From NCBI RefSeq assembly GCF_000069945.1, contig NC_010545.1, forward strand, positions 2,046,001 to 2,110,000: a stretch of DNA of 64,000 nt, given 5' to 3'. Source of the DNA: Corynebacterium urealyticum DSM 7109 (GTDB lineage: Bacteria > Actinomycetota > Actinomycetes > Mycobacteriales > Mycobacteriaceae). Under the pieces are notes generated by a model. That model did no database searches. It was not told where the DNA came from and saw only the letters and a program-made list of their open reading frames with translations. A program made the translations under genes and the position numbers. Positions 44,996-55,104 of this stretch are shown here, piece after piece. The first letter of the stretch is position 1, and the number at the start of each line of letters is the position of its first letter.

Positions 44996-45865
44996 GTGGC
45001 TAAAAATACTATTCCCAGTTCCCTCAGCTCCTGGTTCCTTCCGCCTGCCCTCCCCCAGGTCCCAGACGGCAGCCTCGCAGTCGTGACCGGCGCGAGCAGC
45101 GGGATCGGCAAGGCGGTCGCAGCCCGCTTCGTGGCAGCCGGATTCCGGGTGGTCGGAACCACACGTAACCCGGCCACGCTCACCGATCCGGTACCGCATG
45201 TGGAGTACCTAGCCTTAGACCTCGCAGATCCGGCCTCTATTGAGACTTTCGCCGAGGACGTCCTGGCACTTGGCGCGCCGGGCGTGCTCGTCAACAATGC
45301 AGGCGAGAGCCAGAACGGCCCACTGGAGGAACTACCCCGGGAGGCGCTGGAGCGGCTGTTCCAGGTCAACGTCATCGGGCACGTGGAACTCACCCAGAAG
45401 TTCCTGCCGGCGATGCGCGAGCAGGGTTTCGGTCGCATCGTCATGATCGGGTCCAGGTTGGGGAGTTTCCCGCTGAGTTACCGGGGCAGCTACGTGGCCT
45501 CGAAGGCCGCGATCCGCAGCTTCGCCGACTCTGCCCGCAGCGAGCTTTCGCCGTTCGGGGTCGGCATTTCCACCGTGGAGCCCGGCGCGATCTCCACGGG
45601 GCTCAGTTCGCGGCGCACCATCTACGTCGACGACGCAGGCCCGTACTCGCGGGACTTCCACCGGATGCTCGACACCCTCAACGACAACGAGGCCAAGGGA
45701 ATCAGCGCCGAGGACGTCGCGGAGCTGGTGGGCACCGTGGTGGCAGAAGCCCGCCCGCGTGCGGTGTACGCCCGGGGCTCCCTGGCGCCGGTGCCGTATA
45801 TCCTGCAGCGACTCGTGCCGCGGGAGACGATGTTGCGCATCATGCGCGCCAAGCACGGCCTCTGA
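44996..45865 (+). CDS. Short-chain dehydrogenase/reductase
   Basis: About 289 residues. The classical SDR fold is clear: LAVVTGASSGIGKAVAARF (cofactor loop TGxxxGxG), VLVNNAGESQNGPLEEL, catalytic Ser/Tyr/Lys in GSRLGSFPLSYRGSYVASKAA, and VEPGAISTGL. The long C-terminus (PYILQRLVPRETMLRIMRAKHGL) suggests a membrane-associated or lipid-modifying member. Start is uncertain: the GTG at 44996 is in frame but has no clear ribosome site, and the frame is open well upstream. Convergent with the small membrane protein gene. Confidence 0.78.
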   Translation: MAKNTIPSSLSSWFLPPALPQVPDGSLAVVTGASSGIGKAVAARFVAAGFRVVGTTRNPATLTDPVPHVEYLALDLADPASIETFAEDVLALGAPGVLVNNAGESQNGPLEELPREALERLFQVNVIGHVELTQKFLPAMREQGFGRIVMIGSRLGSFPLSYRGSYVASKAAIRSFADSARSELSPFGVGISTVEPGAISTGLSSRRTIYVDDAGPYSRDFHRMLDTLNDNEAKGISAEDVAELVGTVVAEARPRAVYARGSLAPVPYILQRLVPRETMLRIMRAKHGL

Positions 45866-45894
45866 CACCTGCGGGCAAAACCCGGGGCAGCGGG

Positions 45895-46407
45895 TTAATC
45901 CTCCTCGCCGGGTTTCCTGCCGCCCTCGTCCCCAGAAGTCTTCTCTCCAAAAGCAGAGTGCAGCTGGGAGCGCACCTCCGTGCGCACGTCCAAGCGATGG
46001 TTCATCCGCTCCAAATATTCACTCTCGCGCTGTTTGAAGGCCCAATCGCGCCACGGGCGGGCAAAGAGCGCGAGCACCGTCGCACCGACGACCCCCATGA
46101 ACAGCAGCGCGCCCGCGAGGATGGTGACCGCCGGGCCGCCGTGTACCCCGAACACGATCGCCAGCATCACGCTGCCGACCAGCCCGAGCGAGGCTAGCGA
46201 CATATAGGCCACGTTGATCGGGTGGAGCCGGTGGCCGAAGCTGCCGTTGTAGGTCATCACCAACGGGATGATCTGCAGCGCGAACAGCCCCAGGAAGTAA
46301 AAGGTCGCCACCCGGCGCAGCACGTCGGTGTCCAGCAACTGCGGAAAGCCCGTCAACGCGGTGAGCATCCACAGCATCGCGACGAGGTTCAAGAGGCGCC
46401 GTGCCAT
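45895..46407 (-). CDS. Small multi-pass membrane protein (third gene of pseudo-enzyme operon)
   Basis: 170 residues, no recognised family. Four hydrophobic segments (about residues 5-20, 36-52, 67-90 and 95-115) are followed by a charged helical cytosolic tail (WRDWAFKQRESEYLERMNHRLDVRTEV) that could make a coiled coil or contact partners. It starts 4 bp after the stop of the EIIA-like gene, so it is co-translated with it. Its role may be to bring the soluble EIIA-like and rhodanese-like proteins to the membrane, but this is only context. Confidence 0.65.
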   Translation of the reverse strand: MARRLLNLVAMLWMLTALTGFPQLLDTDVLRRVATFYFLGLFALQIIPLVMTYNGSFGHRLHPINVAYMSLASLGLVGSVMLAIVFGVHGGPAVTILAGALLFMGVVGATVLALFARPWRDWAFKQRESEYLERMNHRLDVRTEVRSQLHSAFGEKTSGDEGGRKPGEED

Positions 46408-46411
46408 GTGT

Positions 46412-46990
46412 CTAGACCCTAAACAGCTCGTCTTGCGCGGCGCACGGGCCGCTCAGTGCGACGGGAAACTCGATCTCCCCCGACCCGTGGGATAGCGCCA
46501 ACACCAGCACGATCGGATCGTAGCCGAGGCGGCCGACCTCTTTGGGCGCGTAGGTGACCACCGGGGTTCCCGCCTGCACGGTTGAGCCCTCGGCCCAGCG
46601 GGTCGCGAAGCCCTGCCCGTTGAGCTGATCAGTGTCGATGCCCATCTGCACCAGCATGCGGGCACTCTCGTCCTCCAGCTCCACGACGAACATGTGGGGC
46701 TGCATCCGCACGATGGTTCCGGCGACCGGGGACTGTACCTCCACGATCTCCTTATCGGGGTCTGGGATCACAGCCACGCCTGCGCCTGCGGAGCCGGAGG
46801 CGAACACGGGGTGCGGCACCGCATTCAGCGGCGCGGTCGTTCCGGCGAGTGGCGCGCCCACTGGAGTGCGCTCGGCCCCCGGAGCTCCCCCGCGGCCTGT
46901 AGCGACGGCATCCACGTCGGCAGCGCCGAAGCCTGCGGCGCCGACATCCCCCTCGCTGCCGAGGTCTTCAAAATCGTGCCCGTCTGTCAT
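46412..46990 (-). CDS. EIIA-Glc-like protein lacking the phosphorylatable histidine
   Basis: 192 residues. After about 40 disordered Gly/Ala-rich residues comes a clear PTS EIIA-Glc (Crr-like) domain: APLAGTTAPLNAVPHPVFA, SPVAGTIVRMQPHMFVVELED, LVQMGIDTDQLNGQGFATRW, and AGTPVVTYA. The stabilising His is kept (His99, PHMF against NHAF in E. coli), but the phosphorylated His of FVHFGIDT is Gln115 here (LVQMGIDT; codon CAG). It therefore cannot take phosphate in the standard way. No other PTS gene is nearby. Start at 46990 has GGGGAAG upstream. Probably a regulator or scaffold rather than a transporter part (inference). Confidence 0.8.
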   Translation of the reverse strand: MTDGHDFEDLGSEGDVGAAGFGAADVDAVATGRGGAPGAERTPVGAPLAGTTAPLNAVPHPVFASGSAGAGVAVIPDPDKEIVEVQSPVAGTIVRMQPHMFVVELEDESARMLVQMGIDTDQLNGQGFATRWAEGSTVQAGTPVVTYAPKEVGRLGYDPIVLVLALSHGSGEIEFPVALSGPCAAQDELFRV

Positions 46991-47001
46991 GCTTCCCCAG
47001 C

Positions 47002-47883
47002 TTAACCGCGCGCGATCTTGCGGGAGGAGGAGGCGGACCATTGTGACCAACCACCCACGAAGTGCCGCCCGACGGGAAGGCCCGCCTCCTCCATCGCAGC
47101 CAGGAACAGGGCGGAGTCCAGCCCGGATCCGGAATGCACAGTCAGCTCAGTGTTCTCATCGATGCCGTGGCTCGCGAAGATCTCGCGCAGCCGGGCCCCA
47201 CCCAGGACCTTGCCCTCCTCATCCAGCAGGGAGGCCACGGGGATGTTCACAGCGCTCGGAATGTGACCTGCCTGGTGGTCGAAGGGCTCCCGAACACCGC
47301 GGAAGCGCTCCGGGTCACGGCAGTCGACCAGCATTCGGTCGCGGCACCAGACGTCGATCTCGTCGATATACAGCTCCGGCATGGAGCGGGGTCGGATCTT
47401 GAAGTCCCCGCGCCCTCGGAGAGCACCGATGCCACCGGCGACGTCGCCGCCCGCCTCCTCCCACTGGGAAGTTCCGCCGTTCAGGATCTTCACGTTCTCG
47501 ACGCCAGCCCAGCGCAGGATCCACCAGGCGCGAGCAGCATAAATGTTGCGCCCGGCGTCATAGATGACGACGGGGCGGCCCTCCGTGATGCCCCAGTTGT
47601 AGAAACTGCGTTGCAGGGCGGCCAGGCCCGGCATGGGGTTGCGGCCCCGCGCCCGGGAGGGGGTGCCGGCCAGGTGTTGGAGGGGGTTACAGAACATCGC
47701 CCCTGGCAGGTGCTGGCCCACGTAGGCTTCCCACGCGCTGTTCTCGGTCTTGGCCCAGTGGGAGTCGATGATGGTCATGCGCTCGCCGAGGCGATAGGCC
47801 TCATAAAGCTGCTCACCGCTGATGAATGGGCCCGGGATCTTGGAGAAGGTATCGTGCACGCGCCGGGAAGTTGCTTGGCTCAT
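47002..47883 (-). CDS. Rhodanese-like (sulfurtransferase family) protein lacking catalytic Cys
   Basis: About 293 residues with two rhodanese domains: VVIYDAGRNIYAARAWWILRWAGVENVKILNGG in the first, VDCRDPERFRGVREPFDHQAGHIPSAVNIP in the second. In active thiosulfate/mercaptopyruvate sulfurtransferases the second domain loop reads CGSG(V/x)T; here it is HSGSGLDS, so Ser251 (codon TCC) replaces the catalytic Cys. Sulfur transfer by the usual persulfide is not possible. Likely start ATG 47883 (AGGA upstream); an ATG-in-frame alternative is at 47892. It is the first gene of a tight operon with the EIIA-like and membrane-protein genes. Confidence 0.82.
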   Translation of the reverse strand: MSQATSRRVHDTFSKIPGPFISGEQLYEAYRLGERMTIIDSHWAKTENSAWEAYVGQHLPGAMFCNPLQHLAGTPSRARGRNPMPGLAALQRSFYNWGITEGRPVVIYDAGRNIYAARAWWILRWAGVENVKILNGGTSQWEEAGGDVAGGIGALRGRGDFKIRPRSMPELYIDEIDVWCRDRMLVDCRDPERFRGVREPFDHQAGHIPSAVNIPVASLLDEEGKVLGGARLREIFASHGIDENTELTVHSGSGLDSALFLAAMEEAGLPVGRHFVGGWSQWSASSSRKIARG

Positions 47884-48048
47884 GGTCACCATCCTAGAGA
47901 TTGTGCGCGACTGAGGTTTCCATTACTCAGCCTCGCCCCCGCAGGGCCCCGTGGAAGCATCCTCTATTGGGGTCTATTCCCCGCTCAGGCGCGCTTTCTT
48001 ATATGCTTTTTAGGTTAGCTTTCTACCCTTCAAAGACTGGAGCAGTGG

Positions 48049-49164
48049 ATGTCTGAGAACCCGTGGGAGAAGAAGCCGTCTCACTCCGGTGACGGCCAGG
48101 CGGAGAACCCATGGAATCAGCCTTCGGATAATCCGTGGGCACAGAATCGGCCCGGCGCGGAGCAGCCCAGTGCAAGCCAGCCCAATGCCGGCCAGCCCAC
48201 GCCAACGTCCCCCAACGCGCCGCGGAACTCGGGGAAGGAGAGCACCGACCCGGACCTGCGTTCGTCGAACCCGGAGGAGGACTGGGCCGGGCTCGCGAAC
48301 TCGCCGCAACCGCCGAACTACCAGCGGGGCGCAGCGTCGGCCGGCGGGGCGGCTGGAGCGGCGGGCTATGGTCAGGGCTTCCAGCAGGGCCCGTACCAGC
48401 AAAGCCCCTATCAGCAAGGTTTCCAGCAGGGGCCGCCGAACGGACAGGGCTATCAGCAAGGCCCTTATCAGCAGGGTGGATACCAGCAAGGCGGCTACCA
48501 GCAGACTTATGCCCCGGGGCCGCCCCAGCAGGGCTCTTATCAGCAAGCCCCGGAGAAGAAGTCGGGCAAGGGCTGGCTGATCGCGCTCATCGTCCTCCTG
48601 ATCCTCGCGCTGATCGGCGGCGGACTGTGGTGGTTCCTCGCGGGCTCCAAGGACGGCGGCTCCAGCGAGGAACCAGTCACCGTCTATGAGACGGAGTATG
48701 AGGACGAAACCTCCTCCGAGGAGACGACCGCCAAGGAAGACGACGAGGACGAAGACGAGGACACCGAGACCTCCGAGCCGGAAGATTCCAACGGCCCGAA
48801 GGCGGTCTCGTCGCCATCCGACTACCCCTCCGGACTGCGCTCCGACGGCTGGACGGTCAGCAGAAACGCCCAGTGCAACTCCACCGACGAGTGGGTATAT
48901 GCAGCGACCAACGGCTCCACCTACGTCTCGATCTGCGAGAACCCGGACAACGGCCGCTACTACTACCGCGGCTACAGCGACGGGATGGGATACGAGGAGG
49001 ACGTCGACATGGCTTCCGCGGACGTGGCCCGCGGCAAGTTCCGAGTCCCCGCCGCGCCGAATACCATCGTGATCGACGGCAAGACCCTGCGCGTGATCGC
49101 GGCTGACGGCGGCGAGCTGGATTCCCAGCGCCTCCCGAGGGCCGTCTATAAGTCGAACTACTAG
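48049..49164 (+). CDS. YQQG-repeat, single-pass membrane protein
   Basis: 371 residues. The cytosolic N-terminal half is low complexity: NPW repeats (ENPWEKK, ENPWNQP, DNPWAQN), then about 60 residues of Gln/Tyr/Gly repeats (YQQG, FQQG, YQQS; about residues 110-165). A transmembrane helix follows (about 178-200, WLIALIVLLILALIGGGLWWF), then an acidic linker (EDDEDEDEDTE) and an extracytoplasmic C-domain with two Cys (NAQCNSTDEWVYAA, VSICENPDNGRYYYRG) that may form a disulfide. Type II-like topology. The repeats resemble prion-like, self-associating tracts. Function unknown; it may organise the envelope. Confidence 0.75.
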   Translation: MSENPWEKKPSHSGDGQAENPWNQPSDNPWAQNRPGAEQPSASQPNAGQPTPTSPNAPRNSGKESTDPDLRSSNPEEDWAGLANSPQPPNYQRGAASAGGAAGAAGYGQGFQQGPYQQSPYQQGFQQGPPNGQGYQQGPYQQGGYQQGGYQQTYAPGPPQQGSYQQAPEKKSGKGWLIALIVLLILALIGGGLWWFLAGSKDGGSSEEPVTVYETEYEDETSSEETTAKEDDEDEDEDTETSEPEDSNGPKAVSSPSDYPSGLRSDGWTVSRNAQCNSTDEWVYAATNGSTYVSICENPDNGRYYYRGYSDGMGYEEDVDMASADVARGKFRVPAAPNTIVIDGKTLRVIAADGGELDSQRLPRAVYKSNY

Positions 49165-49207
49165 GCCTCTCGTTTCGCGCCCTGCATAAACGCAGCGAGC
49201 AGAGGCA

Positions 49208-49252
49208 AAGGCCCGGCGACACTCAGCACCTCCTGAGTGGCCGCCGGGCCTT
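49208..49252. terminator. Bidirectional terminator between YQQG gene and clpB
   Basis: AAGGCCCGGCG (49208-49218) with CGCCGGGCCTT (49242-49252), and inner CACTCAG/CTGAGTG (49220-49226/49233-49239), giving an almost continuous 18-bp stem. Placed between convergent genes. Confidence 0.85.
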
Positions 49253-49297
49253 GGGCTTTGCTGGGGCGAGAATCTCACCCACCCCAGGCGGGAGCGC

Positions 49298-51880
<2,583 letters not shown>

Positions 51881-51926
51881 GATCTTGTGACCTTTCTGTG
51901 GTGAGGTTTGTTGCTACCTATCCTAA

Positions 51927-51976
51927 TTGAGTTCACTAGACTCAACCACGCTAGCCTTGAGTCTATTCCACTCAAC
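51927..51976 (-). promoter_or_regulatory. Two HspR-binding HAIR elements and a sigma-H-type promoter for clpB
   Basis: HAIR 1: TTGAGT-N7-ACTCAA (51927-51945). HAIR 2: CTTGAGT-N7-ACTCAAC (51956-51976). Both fit CTTGAGT-N7-ACTCAAG closely. On the minus strand GGAATA (51969-51964), 17 nt, GTTGAG (51946-51941) matches the sigma-H consensus GGAAT-N16-20-GTT, so the promoter lies across both HspR sites. HspR repression released by heat plus sigma-H activation is the corynebacterial heat-shock scheme. HspR is encoded at 58082. Confidence 0.85.
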
Positions 51977-52142
51977 CTAAAATTTTTTTCCGATCACTAC
52001 AGCCCACTTTCTACCCCTCCCCATCCCGCCCGCGCCGCACAGCCCACGATGATGGCCTTGGAGCCAAGATCGTGGGACAATAAGCCCGCATCACAGCTCG
52101 CCGCACACCCGCAGCAGCTGCCCAGGAAGGGAGCCCCACTCA

Positions 52143-53381
52143 ATGTCACGCCACGCAGCACCCAGCGACCGCGGCTCCATTGACCTGCTCTCCCCCATCC
52201 TCAATCAACTCGGCCCGCTGAGCGCACGAGTCCGCGACATCCTCGACGCTGAAGCACCCGCGCCCGCGCCCACAGCGCAGCCGCTGCGCACCGGAGAGTC
52301 TCCGGACGCCACCCTGACCGCATGGTCGGATCTGAAACCAGATCAGCCCCTCCTAGCCCGTGGCCTCCGGCCGCTGCTCACCAGCCTGGGACTGGCCGAG
52401 CACCCTGGGAACTACACCGGCGAATACCCCCAGAAGGAAGCCGATTTCCTGATTGCCCTCGGCCACGACCTCCGCAAGCACGGGCTGGAGGCCGAGCACT
52501 ACGGTGCGCTCGCCCGCGCGCTCGGCCAAGCGGGGGCCGACGTCCCCACTCTGGACGAGCAAGCGCAGGCCACGCTGGAGGATGCCGCAAACCTGACCTG
52601 CCACCTGCTCGCCCTCGGCGCCCAGCGCAGCACCGCAACCGCGACGCGCACGGCCGAGGTCCTCGACGTGGCGGAAGCCTACCCCGGAGACGAGGCCGCC
52701 GGGCGTCCCGCGATCGGCGTCATTCGCGTCCAGGAAAGCTCACCGCAACCCTGGTGGACCGGGCAGTACCTCGACGTCCGCACCCCTTACGGCGAAAAGC
52801 AGTGGCAGTACCTGCACCCCGCCACGCCTGCCAACCCGGACGGACTGATTGAGTTCCACGTGCGTGGGGATAGCGCCGCCCGCCGCGCGATCCTCGCGGA
52901 GGCCCAGGTCGGGGATCAGTGGGTACTCGGGGCGAACTATGGCTTCCTCAGCGTGGCTGCCGAGGACGAGCGCCCGGTGTGCATGGTCGCGCAGGACACG
53001 GGCCTGGCTCCGCTGCGGGCCCTATTGCTGGAGATCGCGCAACAGCCCGAGCCTCCGGAGACCGCGCTGTATGTCGGAGCCGATAGCGTCGCCGAATTCT
53101 ACGAGCTGCCCAGCTTGCTGGGCTTTGCGCGCGCCTGGGACTGGCTGCGAGTAGTGCCCGTGGCCGCGGAGGCAGCCGGGATCGAGGAACTGACGGGGAC
53201 GTCGGCGGAGCTCGATGGGCTGCTGCGGGTCGGCCATGCCGTCAACGCCGCCATCCGGGACGGCGCGTGGCAGGATGCCCGGGTGCTCGTCGCCGGGAAT
53301 GACGCGCAGGTCACCGCGAGCGTGGATGCGCTGCTGGCAGCGGGCGCGGACCCCAGCCAGCTCAGCGTGGATCGGGGCTAG
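52143..53381 (+). CDS. Degenerate flavohaemoprotein-like protein
   Basis: 412 residues with a globin-like N-half and a ferredoxin-reductase-like C-half, as in flavohaemoglobins but with key residues altered. In the helix aligning to KHvsLGIkpehY the proximal haem His is Leu110 (LRKHGLEAEHY). The FAD site keeps TGQYLDV but the RxYS motif is WQYL. The NAD loop GGxGxTP is DTGLAP. It may therefore lack haem and perhaps FAD, or use them differently. Such divergent proteins occur next to clpB in corynebacteria as I recall. Ribosome site GAAGGGAG. Divergent from clpB. Role unknown; nitric-oxide detoxification is not expected. Confidence 0.65.
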   Translation: MSRHAAPSDRGSIDLLSPILNQLGPLSARVRDILDAEAPAPAPTAQPLRTGESPDATLTAWSDLKPDQPLLARGLRPLLTSLGLAEHPGNYTGEYPQKEADFLIALGHDLRKHGLEAEHYGALARALGQAGADVPTLDEQAQATLEDAANLTCHLLALGAQRSTATATRTAEVLDVAEAYPGDEAAGRPAIGVIRVQESSPQPWWTGQYLDVRTPYGEKQWQYLHPATPANPDGLIEFHVRGDSAARRAILAEAQVGDQWVLGANYGFLSVAAEDERPVCMVAQDTGLAPLRALLLEIAQQPEPPETALYVGADSVAEFYELPSLLGFARAWDWLRVVPVAAEAAGIEELTGTSAELDGLLRVGHAVNAAIRDGAWQDARVLVAGNDAQVTASVDALLAAGADPSQLSVDRG

Positions 53382-53382
53382 T

Positions 53383-53432
53383 CCTCTGGGGCTAATCCTC
53401 TGAGCCTAACCCTCTGGGGCTAATCCTCTGGC
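53383..53432. repeat. 14-bp tandem repeat across two convergent gene ends
   Basis: CCTCTGGGGCTAAT (53383-53396), CCTCTGAGCCTAAC (53397-53410), CCTCTGGGGCTAAT (53411-53424) and a partial fourth CCTCTGG. The third unit holds the stop codon of the minus-strand nitrilase; the repeats fill nearly the whole gap after the flavohaemoprotein-like stop. Confidence 0.85.
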
Positions 53433-54325
53433 TCGATGTGGATCGTCTCGGTGATCTCGCGGTCGAGGTTGTGGCCGCCGAGGATCGGCAGGCCCTTGCG
53501 GACGTGGTCCACGGAATTCGGGTCGATATCCACCGTCAGCACCTGGGCGGCGTAGCCGGTCTCCGCGAGCTTGGCCCCCTGCGGGCTCACCACCACGGAG
53601 TGCCCGACACCGGTGGGGCCTTCTGGCTTGCCGTAATCCTCGGGGCTGCCAGGTCGGGCCATGCCAGCGGCCACGAGGTAGGAGCTGGAGTCCAGGGCCC
53701 GGGCGGAGGTCAGCGCGCGCCACTGATCGAGCTTGCCTGGCCCATCTGCCCAACTGGTGGGCACGACGATGACCTTCGCGCCGGACTGCGCCAGGGCGAT
53801 GAAGTGGCCGGGGAAACGAATGTCGTAGCAGGTGGCCAGGCCGATCTTCACGCCATTGAGCTCGAAAGTAACGCGACGGTTCCCGGGGCGCACGGTGGCG
53901 GATTCCTGGTGGCCGAAGGCGTCGAAGCAGTGGATCTTGTCGTAGCCCGCGAAGATTCCCGGCCCCGCAACCAGCAGGGTGTTGGTCACGCGGCGGAACT
54001 CCTGGATGCCACCGCTATCCCCCGGGCGCTCGGTGGATAGCTCCCCATTGGGCAGCCGGAAAACCGTATCCGCCGGGGTGAACATGCCCACGACGGCGAC
54101 GATCCCATGCTCCTCCGCGGTGGCCTTGATGGCCCGACCGAAGGGGCCGTCGAGGGGTTGGGCGACCGTGTCGAGGCGCCCAGCATCGAAGGGGAACATC
54201 GCGGCCTCAGGGAAAACCACGAGGTCAGCGCCGTTTTGCGCGGAGCCAGCGATGTACTTCCGGATGAGGGCGAGATTCGCCTCGACATCCGGCTGGGCGC
54301 TCATCTGGATCACGGAAATTCGCAT
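53420..54325 (-). CDS. Carbon-nitrogen hydrolase (nitrilase superfamily)
   Basis: 301 residues. Catalytic triad visible: Glu in LVVFPEAAMFPF, Lys in YDKIHCFDAFG, Cys in LATCYDIRFPGHFIAL. This is the NIT/omega-amidase-like branch, which removes amide groups from small molecules or repairs metabolites such as deaminated glutathione. No signal peptide, so cytosolic. The ATG at 54325 (MRISVIQMSAQPD) is preferred to an in-frame start at 54349. The gene end is embedded in a 14-bp tandem repeat. Confidence 0.87.
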   Translation of the reverse strand: MRISVIQMSAQPDVEANLALIRKYIAGSAQNGADLVVFPEAAMFPFDAGRLDTVAQPLDGPFGRAIKATAEEHGIVAVVGMFTPADTVFRLPNGELSTERPGDSGGIQEFRRVTNTLLVAGPGIFAGYDKIHCFDAFGHQESATVRPGNRRVTFELNGVKIGLATCYDIRFPGHFIALAQSGAKVIVVPTSWADGPGKLDQWRALTSARALDSSSYLVAAGMARPGSPEDYGKPEGPTGVGHSVVVSPQGAKLAETGYAAQVLTVDIDPNSVDHVRKGLPILGGHNLDREITETIHIEPED

Positions 54326-54546
54326 GCCACCAGGGTAACGAGAAACCACACCCGGCGCTGGCGCTCGTGGGGATTAGACCTGGGCGCGGCTGTGGCCACT
54401 GTGGATATCCCCGGCGCGGCTGTCCACAGAAACTACCGCTGGCTCCGCACTGGATTCCGCAGCGCCGCCCGCGGTGTTTTCCTAAACGCACCGGCCGCCG
54501 GCGGCGATTAGCCCCGCCACCAGGCCACCACACACGAGGGGGAAGA

Positions 54547-55104
54547 ATGCCAGAGACCACCACGCTCGCACCGGGGATCGAGCACATCCTCGGTCGCATC
54601 GGAGACACAGTATCCAGCACGGCGGCCCAGACCGCCGAGGATGTTGCGCAGGCGGGCGCCGAACGCGCCCGGTTGGGGCTCACCAATCACGCAGAACTCA
54701 CAGACCAGGTGGAAGGCAGCCTGCGCGGGCTCTCCTCCCCCGAACCCGACGGCCAGTCCGATGCCCCGCACGACGCAGTGAGCAGCAGCACGCAGCTGGA
54801 CTACGGCGACGTCCTTCATCTCGACCCCATCGCCCTGGAGCACGTCCTCATGTCCAGCAAGAAGCTGCATGCACAAACTTCCGACCAGGCAGGAAGGCTC
54901 AGCCCGGGGTTGTCACCGGGCCCTGGTCCACGCATGGGCGCGGCCGTGGCGCATGCCAACGCCGCCATTCCCACCGCCCTGCGCTCCCAGCTGGAGCAGT
55001 GGCAGCAGATGTGCGCCGATATCTCGTCTTTTAAGGACGCCAACACCGCAGCCGATTCGGTGGCTGCGCGGTGCCTGGCGCCGACCGGTGGAGGTGAGTC
55101 GTGA
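54547..55104 (+). CDS. Helical EspC-like small protein, partner of the DUF1023 hydrolase
   Basis: 185 residues, mostly helical, no transmembrane segment or N-terminal signal peptide. N-terminal amphipathic helices (TTTLAPGIEHILGRIGDTVSSTAAQTAEDV), then a Gly/Pro-rich hinge, then LDYGDVLHLDPIALEHVLMSSKKLHAQ and SQLEQWQQMCADISSFKDANTAADS. This pattern resembles type VII secretion target (EspC/WXG-like) proteins but lacks a WxG turn. ATG at 54547 with GGGGGAAGA upstream. The stop overlaps the start of the next gene (TGATG). A link to type VII secretion is inferred from the partner. Confidence 0.6.
   Translation: MPETTTLAPGIEHILGRIGDTVSSTAAQTAEDVAQAGAERARLGLTNHAELTDQVEGSLRGLSSPEPDGQSDAPHDAVSSSTQLDYGDVLHLDPIALEHVLMSSKKLHAQTSDQAGRLSPGLSPGPGPRMGAAVAHANAAIPTALRSQLEQWQQMCADISSFKDANTAADSVAARCLAPTGGGES

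Noticed and set aside
48010..48028. TTAGGTTAGC before the YQQG gene as a DtxR iron box
   Set aside because: Only the left half fits the 19-bp DtxR consensus; the right half does not match.
48385..48560. Short repeats in the YQQG gene as a CRISPR-like array
   Set aside because: The repeats are in-frame codons for Gln/Tyr/Gly blocks with no unique spacers of fixed length.
54399..54429. CTGTGGA ... TCCACAG near a TGTGGATAT as DnaA boxes/origin
   Set aside because: Only one near-box and a short inverted repeat; no cluster, no AT-rich unwinding region and no dnaA/dnaN genes nearby.
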